From contig CAVZHO010000001.1 of the NCBI GenBank assembly GCA_963775085.1, positions 1-64,000 of the forward strand: a stretch of DNA of 64,000 nt, in the 5' to 3' direction. Position 1 is the first letter of the stretch, and the number at the start of each line of letters is the position of its first letter. Below the pieces are notes generated by a model, which worked only from the letters and a program-made list of their open reading frames with translations, ran no database searches and was not told the origin of the DNA. Source of the DNA: JAAFIP01 sp963775085. Lineage in GTDB: Bacteria > Pseudomonadota > Gammaproteobacteria > Burkholderiales > Burkholderiaceae_C. Made by a program: the position numbers and the translations under genes. Below are positions 39,894-48,104 of the stretch, piece by piece.

Positions 39894-40661
39894 ATGCCAT
39901 CCAATACCCCCAGCAAAAACTATCGTATCGGCCTGATTGTGCCCAGCTCCAACACCACGATGGAGACCGAGATCCCCGCCATGCTGCGCGCGCGTGAGCA
40001 GGTGTTGCCCGAGCGCTTTACCTTCCATAGCAGCCGCATGCGCATGAAGTCGGTGACTAAAGAAGAGCTGGCCGCCATGGACAAAGACTCGGACCGCTGC
40101 GCGCTGGAGCTGTCAGACGCGCGCATGGATGCCATGGGCTACGCCTGCCTGGTAGCCATCATGAGCATGGGCAAGGGTTACCACCGCGAATCGCAACGTC
40201 GCCTGCACGCGGTCACCATGGCCAACGGCGCGCCTACGCCCGTCATCACCAGTGCCGGCGCGCTGGTCGAAGGTTTGCAGGCCATCGGCGCCAAGCGCGT
40301 GTCCATCATCGCGCCGTACATGTTGCCACTGACCAAGCTGGTGATTGATTACATCGAACACGAAGGCATTGAGGTGGTGGACAGCCTGTCGCTGGAGATC
40401 CACGACAACCTGGCCGTGGGCGCGCGCGACCCCAAAGCACCTGCCGATTTATACAAGCAGCTCAATGTGAAGGGCATCGATGCCATCGTCGCATCGGCCT
40501 GCGTGCAAATGCCCTCACTGGCCTCCATCCCCATGATCGAAGCCGCCAGCGGCCTGCCGGTGGTCTCCAGCGCGGTCTGCACCGCCTACGCCCTCCTCAA
40601 AAGCCTGGGGCTGGAGCGGCGCGTTCCGGGCGCAGGCACGCTGCTATCGGGCAACTACTGA
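39894..40661 (+). CDS. Maleate isomerase / Asp-Glu racemase superfamily protein
   Basis: The 255-residue protein has IGLIVPSSNTTMETEIPAML near the start. The first catalytic cysteine region of many homologues is replaced by CLVAIMSMG, and DAIVASACVQMPSLASIPMIE carries a clear Cys. This pattern fits the maleate cis-trans isomerase/arylmalonate decarboxylase branch of the Asp/Glu racemase superfamily. The enzyme would isomerise maleate or a relative. The next gene encodes a Bug-type binding protein 66 bp downstream, which often serves uptake of such carboxylates. Confidence 0.8.
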   Translation: MPSNTPSKNYRIGLIVPSSNTTMETEIPAMLRAREQVLPERFTFHSSRMRMKSVTKEELAAMDKDSDRCALELSDARMDAMGYACLVAIMSMGKGYHRESQRRLHAVTMANGAPTPVITSAGALVEGLQAIGAKRVSIIAPYMLPLTKLVIDYIEHEGIEVVDSLSLEIHDNLAVGARDPKAPADLYKQLNVKGIDAIVASACVQMPSLASIPMIEAASGLPVVSSAVCTAYALLKSLGLERRVPGAGTLLSGNY

Positions 40662-40727
40662 CGGCGCACTGGACAGCCATGGCGTTATTTGGCTACCTGC
40701 TTTTCTTTTCTTCCTACTTTATCGACC

Positions 40728-41717
40728 ATGCAAACCATTCCATCTTTCCCCAAGCGCGCCATCCTTCGCAACCTGATAGCCGCCACTGCTACCCTCGCCT
40801 GCGGCATTGCGCTCGCGCAAGGCTACCCCAGCAAAGCCATCACGCTGGTAGTGCCCAACCCACCCGGTGGCTTTGTCGATGCCTCGGCCCGGGTGCTGTC
40901 AGATGCGCTGGCCAAGGTCACCAAGCAGTCGGTGGTGGTGGACAATAAAGGCGGCGGCAGTGGCAACGTGGCCTACCAGGCGGTGGCGCGCGCTACGCCC
41001 GATGGCTACACCCTGCTCAACTCTTATTCGGCGTATCACGTGGGTAACCCCAACCTCAATGCCAAGCTGCCCTGGGCGCAAAAGGACTTTGTACCGGTCG
41101 CGCTGATCACCGTGGCTACCAACGTGATTGCGGTGCACCCCTCGGTGCCCGCCAACAACCTGGGCGAATTCATCAGCTACCTGCGTGCCAACCCTGGCAA
41201 GCTCAGCTATGCCAGCCAGGGCAGCGGCTCGCTGTCGCACATTGGCACCGAGATGTTCAAGCAACAAACCAAAACCAGCATGGTGCACATCCCTTACCGA
41301 GGTTCGGGCCCGGCGCTGCAAGACGTGCTCTCAGGCCAGGTGCAGGTGTTTATCACCACGCCGCCCTCGGTGATGGGGCAAATTCAGGTGGGCAAGCTCA
41401 AGGGCCTGGCCACCGCAGGCAAAAGCCGCCACCCCGGCCTGCCCAATGTGCCCACCACGGCTGAGGCGGGTCTGAAAGGGTTTGAGCTGGAAGCCTGGGT
41501 CGGCATCTTCGCACCCGCAGGTACGCCTGCTGATGTAGTGAGCCAGCTCAGCGGTCAGATCAAAGCCGCACTGGAGCTGCCCGAGACCAAAACCCGTGCC
41601 GACGGCGCAGGCATCGAGCTACGCTACCAGCCTCCAGCGGCGCTGGACGCGCTGGTGAAGCAAGACACCGAGTTTTGGGCCAAGACCATTAAATCGGCGG
41701 GTATTACGGCGGAGTAA
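40728..41717 (+). CDS. Bug/TctC family tripartite tricarboxylate transporter substrate-binding protein
   Basis: The ATG at 40728 gives 329 residues with a signal peptide (LRNLIAATATLACGIALAQG, cleavage near 34). The family core follows: YPSKAITLVVPNPPGGFVDASARVL, then VVVDNKGGGSGNVAYQAVARATPDGYTLL, and the C-terminal GIFAPAGTPADVVSQLSGQIKAAL. It is a periplasmic carboxylate-binding protein. No TctAB genes are adjacent, as is usual for the many orphan Bug proteins of betaproteobacteria. Its likely ligand is related to the substrate of the isomerase gene upstream. Confidence 0.92.
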   Translation: MQTIPSFPKRAILRNLIAATATLACGIALAQGYPSKAITLVVPNPPGGFVDASARVLSDALAKVTKQSVVVDNKGGGSGNVAYQAVARATPDGYTLLNSYSAYHVGNPNLNAKLPWAQKDFVPVALITVATNVIAVHPSVPANNLGEFISYLRANPGKLSYASQGSGSLSHIGTEMFKQQTKTSMVHIPYRGSGPALQDVLSGQVQVFITTPPSVMGQIQVGKLKGLATAGKSRHPGLPNVPTTAEAGLKGFELEAWVGIFAPAGTPADVVSQLSGQIKAALELPETKTRADGAGIELRYQPPAALDALVKQDTEFWAKTIKSAGITAE

Positions 41718-41813
41718 CAACGCGCCAATCATTGTCTGCTACTGTAATGCGGCACTATCTCCAGCATTGGGTATTTTCTCAAAAAATGCCGTTCATGATG
41801 AATACCAAAGATG

Positions 41814-42929
41814 CTATTTTTTTGGGCCTTGTGTAGCAAAGGCCGCGCCAAATCGGTTGCCCAAAAAGTCCCCCAGCGCAATCTCTTCCTGCTTGACCAA
41901 ACCGCGCGTAGGCAGCTGCCCCGTTGCCAGCAAGTCCAGCACCGCGCAGATGCCTGCGGTCGTGGTGATCTGGATGGCGCTGCGCAGCACGCCGCCCACC
42001 GGCTGGCTGTAAACCTTGTGTGCATAGGTCTCCTGCGTCAGGCGGCCGTCGCGCTGGCCGCTGACAGTGACGAAGACAATCACCACGTCTTGCAGCGTGG
42101 TGGGCAGGGCGTGTTCCAAAATGTCTTTCAGCACATGGCGGCGCTCGCGCAGGCGCAGGTCGTTCAGCAGGGTTTTCATGATGGCGGCGTGGCCGGGGTA
42201 GCGGATGGTTTTGTAGTTCAGGTGCGTCACCCTGCCCTGCAGCGTCTCGGCCAGCGTGCCCAGCCCGCCCGAGGTATTGAAGGCCTCGTAGGTAATGCCA
42301 TCGAGTGAAAACTCTTCGTGCTCGGCCAGCGGCGGTACCTGGCGCAGCACGCCCTCCACAATCGCATCGCAGGGTTCGCAGTATTCGTTGATAACGCCGT
42401 CGGTGCTCCAGGTCAGGTTGTAGTTCAGCGTGTTGGACGGGTACTGCGGCAGTGCGCCGACCCGCATGCGCACACTGTGCAGCGTGTCAAAGCGTTGGCA
42501 CAGGTCGGCGGCAACGATGGAGACAAAGCCAGGTGCCAGCCCGCATTGGGGAATCAAGGCCGACTGCGCGGTGGCGGCCAACTGGCGCACCCGCCGCGTG
42601 CTGGCTACGTCTTCGGTCAAGTCCATGTAATGCACTCCGGCAGCCACAGCGGCCTCGGCAATGCTGGCGGTCAGGTGAAACGGCGCGGCGCTGAGTACGG
42701 CAAACTGGCCCTGCAATGCTGCCTGCAAGGCCTGAGGTTCGCAAACATCAAGCTGGCGCGTGGTCACCGCCGCGTCTTTTTGCCCGCTCTTGAGCAGGCC
42801 TTGCTCTACCCCTGCCAGCACTGCCGCAGACGCGTCCACCAGTGTCACCGCATAGTCGCCCGAACCGCCCAGGAGAGCCGCGATAGACGAGCCAATCTTG
42901 CCTGCACCGACCACCATGATTTTTTTCAT
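41814..42929 (-). CDS. Saccharopine dehydrogenase family protein
   Basis: The 371-residue protein starts MKKIMVVGAGKIGSSIAALLGG, a Rossmann G-x-G-x-x-G. It continues with AAPFHLTASIAEAAVAAGVHYMDLTED and PQCGLAPGFVSIVAADL, which are typical of saccharopine dehydrogenase/LYS9-like proteins. The C-terminal catalytic-like domain follows. Substrate is unknown; homologues include lysine-catabolism reductases. It is monocistronic and converges on the binding-protein gene. Confidence 0.88.
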   Translation of the reverse strand: MKKIMVVGAGKIGSSIAALLGGSGDYAVTLVDASAAVLAGVEQGLLKSGQKDAAVTTRQLDVCEPQALQAALQGQFAVLSAAPFHLTASIAEAAVAAGVHYMDLTEDVASTRRVRQLAATAQSALIPQCGLAPGFVSIVAADLCQRFDTLHSVRMRVGALPQYPSNTLNYNLTWSTDGVINEYCEPCDAIVEGVLRQVPPLAEHEEFSLDGITYEAFNTSGGLGTLAETLQGRVTHLNYKTIRYPGHAAIMKTLLNDLRLRERRHVLKDILEHALPTTLQDVVIVFVTVSGQRDGRLTQETYAHKVYSQPVGGVLRSAIQITTTAGICAVLDLLATGQLPTRGLVKQEEIALGDFLGNRFGAAFATQGPKK

Positions 42930-43108
42930 ACCGTTCTCCGCTGCTCCATTTGTTCATTCTGCATCTTTTCCACCATGCACACCATCCCTCACGCCTCCAC
43001 CCGATGCGGCCACGGTAGTTGATTATTCTTCCAACGCGCTCTATAGTTGTTACTGGAATCTACCCTCGCCATGGAGTTGCAATGCATGGTGCTGTTTGGA
43101 GGTGTGTT

Positions 43109-43951
43109 ATGACCGCAATACAATGGGTAATGCACAGCGTAGCCACTCTTCTCATGGCTGCAAGTCCCAACGCCTGGCCGCGTAACCTGGACGCGCAGGC
43201 GCTGCGGGACTATGGCGGGAGCTATATGGTTGATTGCAAAAACAATGCGTCAGCAAAGGCTACGGTGTTTGCCGGTGGGCTGGTCGTTCTGCACGGTGAT
43301 CAGCGGCTTGCAGGCAACAGCATTGAAACGGGATATACCTACTTTCACCCCAATCCGAGTCCCAAGGGTTTCCTGGTCACGCTGATCAACACCGGGCCCG
43401 GCGGGATGGAGATGCTATGGCATGTGTTTAGGGATGCTTCAGGACAGTACATGGTTTTTGCGGATGCCGATGTCAAAACTACAGCCGTGATTGGCAAGGC
43501 GCTGGCAAAAGAAAAATTTCGCCGTTGTGATGGTGCTCCCGCCACTAAGGTCGTGTCGCCTCCTGCTCCCACGCCGACGCAAGCCCAACGCACCTATGCA
43601 CTACATGAACTTAGCGCCCCCGGTCTGTTGATGGATACCAAGGCCAAGGCGCTGTATTACAACGCACTGGGTTCACTGCGCCGGGAGGATTGGCTGGCCC
43701 GACTGGATGGGCCCAGCCCGCAAAATAAGTTGGTCACCGTACTGGGCACGCGCTACCTGCTGGCGGGTGCCTGCAAGAATCATGACTGTTACGACAACAG
43801 CATAGCGCTTCTTTATTCGGAAGCACAGGGCGTGGTGTACGGCCAAGTCTTGCAGCACGGTAAAACAAGCCTGATAGGCGCACCGCCACCAGCACTGGCC
43901 AGAGAACTGGATCGGATCTGGCGGGCGCAGTGGCGTAGCAACCCACGCTGA
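43109..43951 (+). CDS. Exported protein with C-terminal Ivy-like lysozyme inhibitor domain
   Basis: I choose the ATG at 43109 (GGAGGTG 5 bp upstream), which makes a 280-residue protein with a short hydrophobic export-type start (VMHSVATLLMAASPNAW). Residues about 20-150 form an unrecognised domain with two cysteines. The C-terminal third (VTVLGTRYLLAGACKNHDCYDNSIALLYS then VVYGQVLQHGK) carries a C-K-x-H-D-C signature like the C-K-P-H-D-C loop of inhibitor of vertebrate lysozyme (Ivy). It should sit in the periplasm and block lysozyme-type muramidases. Ivy proteins are usually about 150 residues, so the N-terminal extension is unusual. Confidence 0.72.
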   Translation: MTAIQWVMHSVATLLMAASPNAWPRNLDAQALRDYGGSYMVDCKNNASAKATVFAGGLVVLHGDQRLAGNSIETGYTYFHPNPSPKGFLVTLINTGPGGMEMLWHVFRDASGQYMVFADADVKTTAVIGKALAKEKFRRCDGAPATKVVSPPAPTPTQAQRTYALHELSAPGLLMDTKAKALYYNALGSLRREDWLARLDGPSPQNKLVTVLGTRYLLAGACKNHDCYDNSIALLYSEAQGVVYGQVLQHGKTSLIGAPPPALARELDRIWRAQWRSNPR

Positions 43952-43985
43952 GACAATAATCCATTGTCATCAAACCGTTGGCGGC

Positions 43986-44024
43986 GTTGAATACCCCGAA
44001 AACAGGGCATAAGCAGCCACCAAA
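43986..44024 (+). repeat. Dispersed repeat, diverged copy
   Basis: GAATACCCCGAAAACAGGGC followed by ATAAGCAGCCACCAAAT. The 3' half matches the repeat, the 5' half is altered but keeps an internal CCC..GGG dyad. It lies between convergent genes. Confidence 0.5.
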
Positions 44025-44033
44025 TCAGCTGCA

Positions 44034-44948
44034 TCACCGGTCCGAACGCAGCGCACGGCGCAGTTCCACACCAATCTCCGGCTTGTGCGCAAACGGGTCT
44101 GTCGGGTTGCGCTGTTGCATGATGTCTTCCAGCCGCGCTTGCACCGAGCCAATCGACTTGGGGTGGCTGTAGATGTAGAACTGGTTGGCATGCACCGCGT
44201 CAAACACTTTTTGCGCTACGTCTGCCGCGCTGACTTTACCTTTGCCTACAGCCTGGTCGTTCATCGCCTGGCCGATCAGCTGACTCTTGGTGGGCTTGAC
44301 ACCGCTTTGCTTGAACTCGTCAGGCCGGTTGCGATGGCTTTGGCTGATGCCGGTGGGTACAAAGAAGGGGCACAGCACGGATGCGCTGATCTGGTCGGTC
44401 ACCAACTTCAGGTCCTGGTACAGGGTTTCGCTCAGGCTCACCACGGCGTGCTTGCTTACGTTGTACACGCCCATATTGGGGGCATTGAGCAGCCCGGCCA
44501 TGCTGGCGGTGTTGACGATGTGGCCTTGGTAGGCCGGGTCTTTATTGGCGGCTTCCAGCATCATCGGGGTAAATACGCGCACACCGTGGGCCACGCCCAT
44601 GATGTTGACACCGATGACCCATTCCCAGTCTTTCAGCGTGTTCTCCCAGATCAGGCCCCCTGCCCCTACGCCTGCGTTGTTGAAGACGAAGTGCGGCGCG
44701 CCAAAACGCTTGAAGGTGGCTGCGCCCAGGGCTTCGACCTGGTCGGCCTTGGAGACGTCCAGCTTGAAGGGCAACACCTGCGCACCCAGTGCCGTGATTT
44801 CCGCCGTGGCTTTGTCCAGCGCGTCTTGCTGCACATCGGCTAGCACCAGGTGCATGCCCAGCTTGGCACCAATGCGTGCGCACTCCAGGCCAAAGCCCGA
44901 GCCCGCGCCGGTGAGAACGGCGGTTTTGTTTTTAAAGTCGGTGATCAT
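44034..44948 (-). CDS. SDR family oxidoreductase
   Basis: The 304-residue protein has the SDR glycine motif in LTGAGSGFGLECARIG (about 12-27), aspartate at the end of beta-2 (LVLADVQQD, NAD preference), FNNAGVGAGGLIWENT, and catalytic NTASMAGLLNAPNMGVYNVSKHAV (Ser, Tyr, Lys). The C-terminal extension beyond the core includes SHPKSIGSVQARLEDIMQQRNP, common in SDRs that accompany acyl-CoA metabolism. It starts 3 bp after the GST gene ends on the same strand, so the two form an operon. Confidence 0.9.
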   Translation of the reverse strand: MITDFKNKTAVLTGAGSGFGLECARIGAKLGMHLVLADVQQDALDKATAEITALGAQVLPFKLDVSKADQVEALGAATFKRFGAPHFVFNNAGVGAGGLIWENTLKDWEWVIGVNIMGVAHGVRVFTPMMLEAANKDPAYQGHIVNTASMAGLLNAPNMGVYNVSKHAVVSLSETLYQDLKLVTDQISASVLCPFFVPTGISQSHRNRPDEFKQSGVKPTKSQLIGQAMNDQAVGKGKVSAADVAQKVFDAVHANQFYIYSHPKSIGSVQARLEDIMQQRNPTDPFAHKPEIGVELRRALRSDR

Positions 44949-44951
44949 GTT

Positions 44952-45887
44952 TTACGCTTTCTTCAGGGTGAAACCAATGCGGGGGAAGTGCACGTTCACG
45001 CTGCCTGCGCGTGCATCAACGCGGCGCAGGCTGTAGCGGGTGCGGGTGGCGGCGGTCAGCTCGCCTACAGTTTCTTCCAGGCCAAAGCTTTCGGCCTTGA
45101 TGATGACTTGGGTGCCCAGCGGGATTCCGTGCTCATCCTGAAAGACCTCGTTTTTTACATCAAACAGGTGGTTTGCGCCTGTAAAACCAGCGCACACAGC
45201 TATCGAATCCGCAGCACTGCTCTTGGCCATATCACCGTGGCCAAAGGCTTTGATACGGTCCATCCAGGCCAGCACGCTGGGGGTGGTATCCAAAATGGGC
45301 GCAAGTGCGGGGATGTTTCGGGTGAACCACAGCGGGTGGTAGATGGAAAAGTCGGCCACGCTGGGCTGCTGGCCCAGGACAAAGGGCTGCTCGTCCACCA
45401 TGCTGGCAATGCGGCGCAGATAGCTTTTGTAGGCGGGCGTAGCGTCGTGCGGGTGCATACGGGGGGCGCCACCGCGCATGGCGGTGCGGTCGGCCACCAG
45501 GGTGGCGGCGGCATCGGGGTTGGCGGCAAAGATGTGCGCGGCCCCGGCGGGCGAAAAGTTGTATGCCATGGCCACCCCAAACAAGGTGCTGTCGGCCCAC
45601 TGCGCCACCGTCCGCGCCGCGCCTTTGATGCCCGCAGGGTAGAGGGTTTTATCCGGACTGATGTGCTCCAGCACATCGCAGATGAGTGCGGTGTCGCAAA
45701 TGATGTCATTGCCGATTTGCAGAATCGGGATGCGGCGGTAGCCACCCGTCAGCGCCTGCATGTCGGGCTTGGGCATCACCATGGGTTGTATCACCGACTT
45801 CCAGGCGATATTTTTGTAGCCGAAGATGGCGCGCATTTTTTCGGCAAAGGGGGAGTTGGGGTAGTGGTGAAAGTAGATGTCTGGCAT
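44952..45887 (-). CDS. Glutathione S-transferase family protein, two-domain extended type
   Basis: The 311-residue protein begins PDIYFHHYPNSPFAEKMRAIFGYK, a thioredoxin-like GST N-domain, with YRRIPILQIGNDIICDTALIC as the glutathione-binding segment. The helical domain includes QQPSVADFSIYHPLWFTRN. About 80 extra residues at the C-terminus form an added beta-rich part. A stretch at 45166-45215 (DSIAVCAGFTGAN) is encoded by DNA resembling the dispersed repeat. It is followed by the SDR gene after 3 bp. Confidence 0.82.
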   Translation of the reverse strand: MPDIYFHHYPNSPFAEKMRAIFGYKNIAWKSVIQPMVMPKPDMQALTGGYRRIPILQIGNDIICDTALICDVLEHISPDKTLYPAGIKGAARTVAQWADSTLFGVAMAYNFSPAGAAHIFAANPDAAATLVADRTAMRGGAPRMHPHDATPAYKSYLRRIASMVDEQPFVLGQQPSVADFSIYHPLWFTRNIPALAPILDTTPSVLAWMDRIKAFGHGDMAKSSAADSIAVCAGFTGANHLFDVKNEVFQDEHGIPLGTQVIIKAESFGLEETVGELTAATRTRYSLRRVDARAGSVNVHFPRIGFTLKKA

Positions 45888-45976
45888 GCTTTTGTCTCCG
45901 GTCAGTTTGTGTGTGCTGGTGCTAGTTTAACGCTCCATTATTCACGGTATTGGCAGGTTTGGGTTCTGTGCCCGCC

Positions 45977-46075
45977 CTGGCACTTGGCGTGGACGGCTCC
46001 GCGGCTGTCCTCCATGGCTGCCTAGGGCAGCCTACTCCCCCTTTATGCCGCTGCGCCGTCCACACCAAGCGCCAG
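45977..46075 (-). ncRNA. Structured element copy 1 (sense on minus strand)
   Basis: Outer stem 45977-45996 / 46056-46075: 20 bp with two positions that are mismatches on the plus strand but G-U wobbles on the minus strand. Inner hairpin 46016-46032: GGCTGCC / GGCAGCC, 7 bp, 3-base loop. The unpaired parts on the sense strand, CGCAGCGGCATAAAGG and onward to GGGAGTA and then GGAGGACAGCCGCGGAG, are nearly identical to copy 2 while the stems are not. GCGGC / GCCGC can add a middle stem. Confidence 0.6.
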
Positions 46076-46180
46076 GGCTGCGAACAGGTTGGTTGGGGCT
46101 ACAGCGATGGATCGCCAACCACGTCACAGGAGCGGGATGCGTGTCGCTAGCGGTCGGTGGCTCGCTCACCATGAGCACAA

Positions 46181-46285
46181 GAGCTGGTCGGCGGTGTACT
46201 CAGCGCAGCGGCATAAAGGGGGAGTAGTCGGCCATAGGCCGACACGGAGGACAGCCGCGGAGCTGAGTGCACCGCCGACCAGCTC
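46181..46285 (+). ncRNA. Structured element copy 2 (sense on plus strand)
   Basis: Outer stem 46181-46203 / 46263-46285: 23 bp with a single G-U wobble on the plus strand. Inner hairpin 46227-46243: GTCGGCC / GGCCGAC, 7 bp, 3-base loop. The sense-strand core matches copy 1 at 23 of 23 bases before the hairpin and 18 of 19 after it. The hairpin differs from copy 1 by two compensated pairs. No reading frame is needed to explain it. Confidence 0.6.
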
Positions 46286-46361
46286 CCGTACAAGACAAAG
46301 AGACGAACGACTCAGGCCAAAACAAGAACGGGAAGTCATCATCTGGCAAGAGGTTAATAAC

Positions 46362-48080
46362 TCAGCAAGGCATGGCACGGCGCAAGATGGCATCAAAATC
46401 TGTGCCACCGCCCATTGTGCCAAAGGTCTGGCCCCAGTGCCCGCCCAGACGTGAATCGCAAAACGCTGCGTAGACGGCGCTCGGTGCGCTTTGCACCAGC
46501 AGCGCCGCTTGCAGGGCCAGGGCGATGTCTTGCGCCAGGCGGCGGGCATCGACCTCGGTGGAGAGTTGTTCTATGCGCGTAGGCAAGGTGGCAGCGGCGT
46601 GGTCTAGCGCGGGGTGTACGCCTAGTGCGGGCGCAAGCTCAGCGGCCAGGGCAGCAGCCACATCGCCTTTGCGCAGCGCACGCAGCAGGTCGATGGCCAT
46701 GATGTTGCCTGCGCCCTCCCAGATGGAGTTGAGCGGCATCTCGCGGTAGATGCGCGCCATGGCGCCCTCACCGCCCTCTTCCACATAGCCGTTGCCACCA
46801 AGGCATTCCATGGCCTCTTGCGCAAAGGCGCTGCCGCGTTTGCATATCCAGAACTTGGCCACGGGCGTGAGCACGCGGGCGATCAACGCCTCGTGTGGCT
46901 CATTTTTCCTGTCAAAAGCGCGTGCAAGCCTTATGGAAAGAGCGCAAGCAGCTTCGCTTTCAATAGCAAGGTCGGCCAGCACGTTGCGCATCAGCGGCTG
47001 CTCTATCAGCGGCTTGCCGAAGGCTTGGCGCTGCGCGGTATGGTGCAGCGCGATGGACAGCGCCTGGCGCATCAGGCCGCTGGTGCCCAGGGCGCAGTCC
47101 AGCCGCGTCATGGTGCCCATCTCCAGTATCTGCTGCACGCCACGGCCTTCCTCGCCGACCAGCCAGGCGCTGGCGGCTTCAAACTCCACTTCGCTGCTGG
47201 CATTGGCTTTGTTGCCCAGCTTGTCCTTCAGGCGCTGGATGCGGATGGCGTTGCGATCTCCATCGGGTAATACGCGCGGGAGAAAAAAGCAACTGATGCC
47301 CGCCGCAGTTTGCGCGAGGATTAAAAACGCATCACACATGGGGGCCGACATAAACCATTTGTGGCCTGTGACTTCAAAGCGCTGGCCCCAGCTGTCTTGG
47401 CCTGCGGCCACGGCTTGCGTGGTGTTGGCCCGCACGTCCGAGCCGCCCTGCTTCTCGGTCATGCCCATGCCCATGGTCACGCCACTCTTTTGACTCCAAT
47501 GGCGCAATGCTGGGTCATACGCACGGCTGGTGAGTTTGGGCGCCCAGTCTTTGTATATGTCTTCGTTACTGCGCAGCGCGGGCGTGACGGCGTAGGTCAT
47601 GGAGATGGGGCACAGCACAGAGGCCTCCAGCTCGGTGAACAGCATGAAGCCTGCGGCGCGGAGGCTATGGGCCCCCACGCTTGTCACTGCGTGTACTGCG
47701 CTGCCCCCCCGGGGGGCCTTCGCGCCTTGGGGCGGCCCGGCGGCGCTCAATGCGCTGCCACTCTCCAACCAAGGCGTACCATGCAAGCCCGCCGACGTGG
47801 CTGCGTGCATCAGCAAATGGTAGCTGGGGTGAAATTCCACCTCGTCCACCCTGCGGCCCAGCCGGTCATGCGTGTGCAATTGCGGCAGGTTCACATTGGC
47901 CAGGCGGGCGTGGGTTTGCATGGCACTGGTGCCCAGGCTGGCACCCAGGGCATGCAAGGGCGCAGTGTCCAGGTCAGGCGCATTGAATTTCAGGGCCGAT
48001 TGCAGCGCCTGGTTGCCGGCAAACAGGTTGTAGTTCACCAGGCTTTCGGCCTGGTTGAAGACATCGTGGGTGCTGTGCAT
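46362..48080 (-). CDS. AidB-like acyl-CoA dehydrogenase
   Basis: The 572-residue protein starts STHDVFNQAESLVNYNLFAG, the AidB-type N-terminus. It contains GMGMTEKQGGSDVRANTT (FAD/substrate loop), GHKWFMSAPMCDAFLILAQT, and the C-terminal helical region with CLGGNGYVEEGGEGAMARIYREMPLNSIWEGAGNIMAIDLLRAL. AidB of E. coli has isovaleryl-CoA dehydrogenase activity and binds DNA. An in-frame GC-rich palindromic repeat (47691-47760) inserts about 24 residues (LSAAGPPQGAKAPRGGSAVH) near residue 110. A repeat-like stretch at 46910-46970 encodes EAACALSIRLARAFD. It ends beside the structured element pair. Confidence 0.9.
   Translation of the reverse strand: MHSTHDVFNQAESLVNYNLFAGNQALQSALKFNAPDLDTAPLHALGASLGTSAMQTHARLANVNLPQLHTHDRLGRRVDEVEFHPSYHLLMHAATSAGLHGTPWLESGSALSAAGPPQGAKAPRGGSAVHAVTSVGAHSLRAAGFMLFTELEASVLCPISMTYAVTPALRSNEDIYKDWAPKLTSRAYDPALRHWSQKSGVTMGMGMTEKQGGSDVRANTTQAVAAGQDSWGQRFEVTGHKWFMSAPMCDAFLILAQTAAGISCFFLPRVLPDGDRNAIRIQRLKDKLGNKANASSEVEFEAASAWLVGEEGRGVQQILEMGTMTRLDCALGTSGLMRQALSIALHHTAQRQAFGKPLIEQPLMRNVLADLAIESEAACALSIRLARAFDRKNEPHEALIARVLTPVAKFWICKRGSAFAQEAMECLGGNGYVEEGGEGAMARIYREMPLNSIWEGAGNIMAIDLLRALRKGDVAAALAAELAPALGVHPALDHAAATLPTRIEQLSTEVDARRLAQDIALALQAALLVQSAPSAVYAAFCDSRLGGHWGQTFGTMGGGTDFDAILRRAMPC
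47691..47760. repeat. GC-rich palindromic repeat inserted in-frame in the AidB-like gene
   Basis: GCGCTGCCCCCCCCGGGGGG, then CCTTCGCGCCTTGGGGCGGC, then CCGGCGGCGCT: a strong hairpin of the type found between genes in Comamonadaceae. Here it lies inside the coding sequence and keeps the frame open. Confidence 0.65.
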
Positions 48081-48104
48081 GGTGGCCTCCTTGAGCCAAT
48101 AGGC

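Larger units (their letters stand above)
45888..46361. other. Non-coding gap dominated by a pair of structured elements
   Basis: No gene is seen between the GST gene and the acyl-CoA dehydrogenase gene. The gap is largely filled by two inverted copies of a palindromic element (45977-46075 and 46181-46285) separated by 105 bp. That spacer contains a further 6-bp stem (GGTTGG / CCAACC). Confidence 0.7.

Noticed and set aside
45977..46285. Integron attC sites or an IS with terminal inverted repeats
   Set aside because: No GTTRRRY/RYYYAAC boxes and no integron integrase or transposase between the arms. Stem sequences differ between copies, unlike IS ends.
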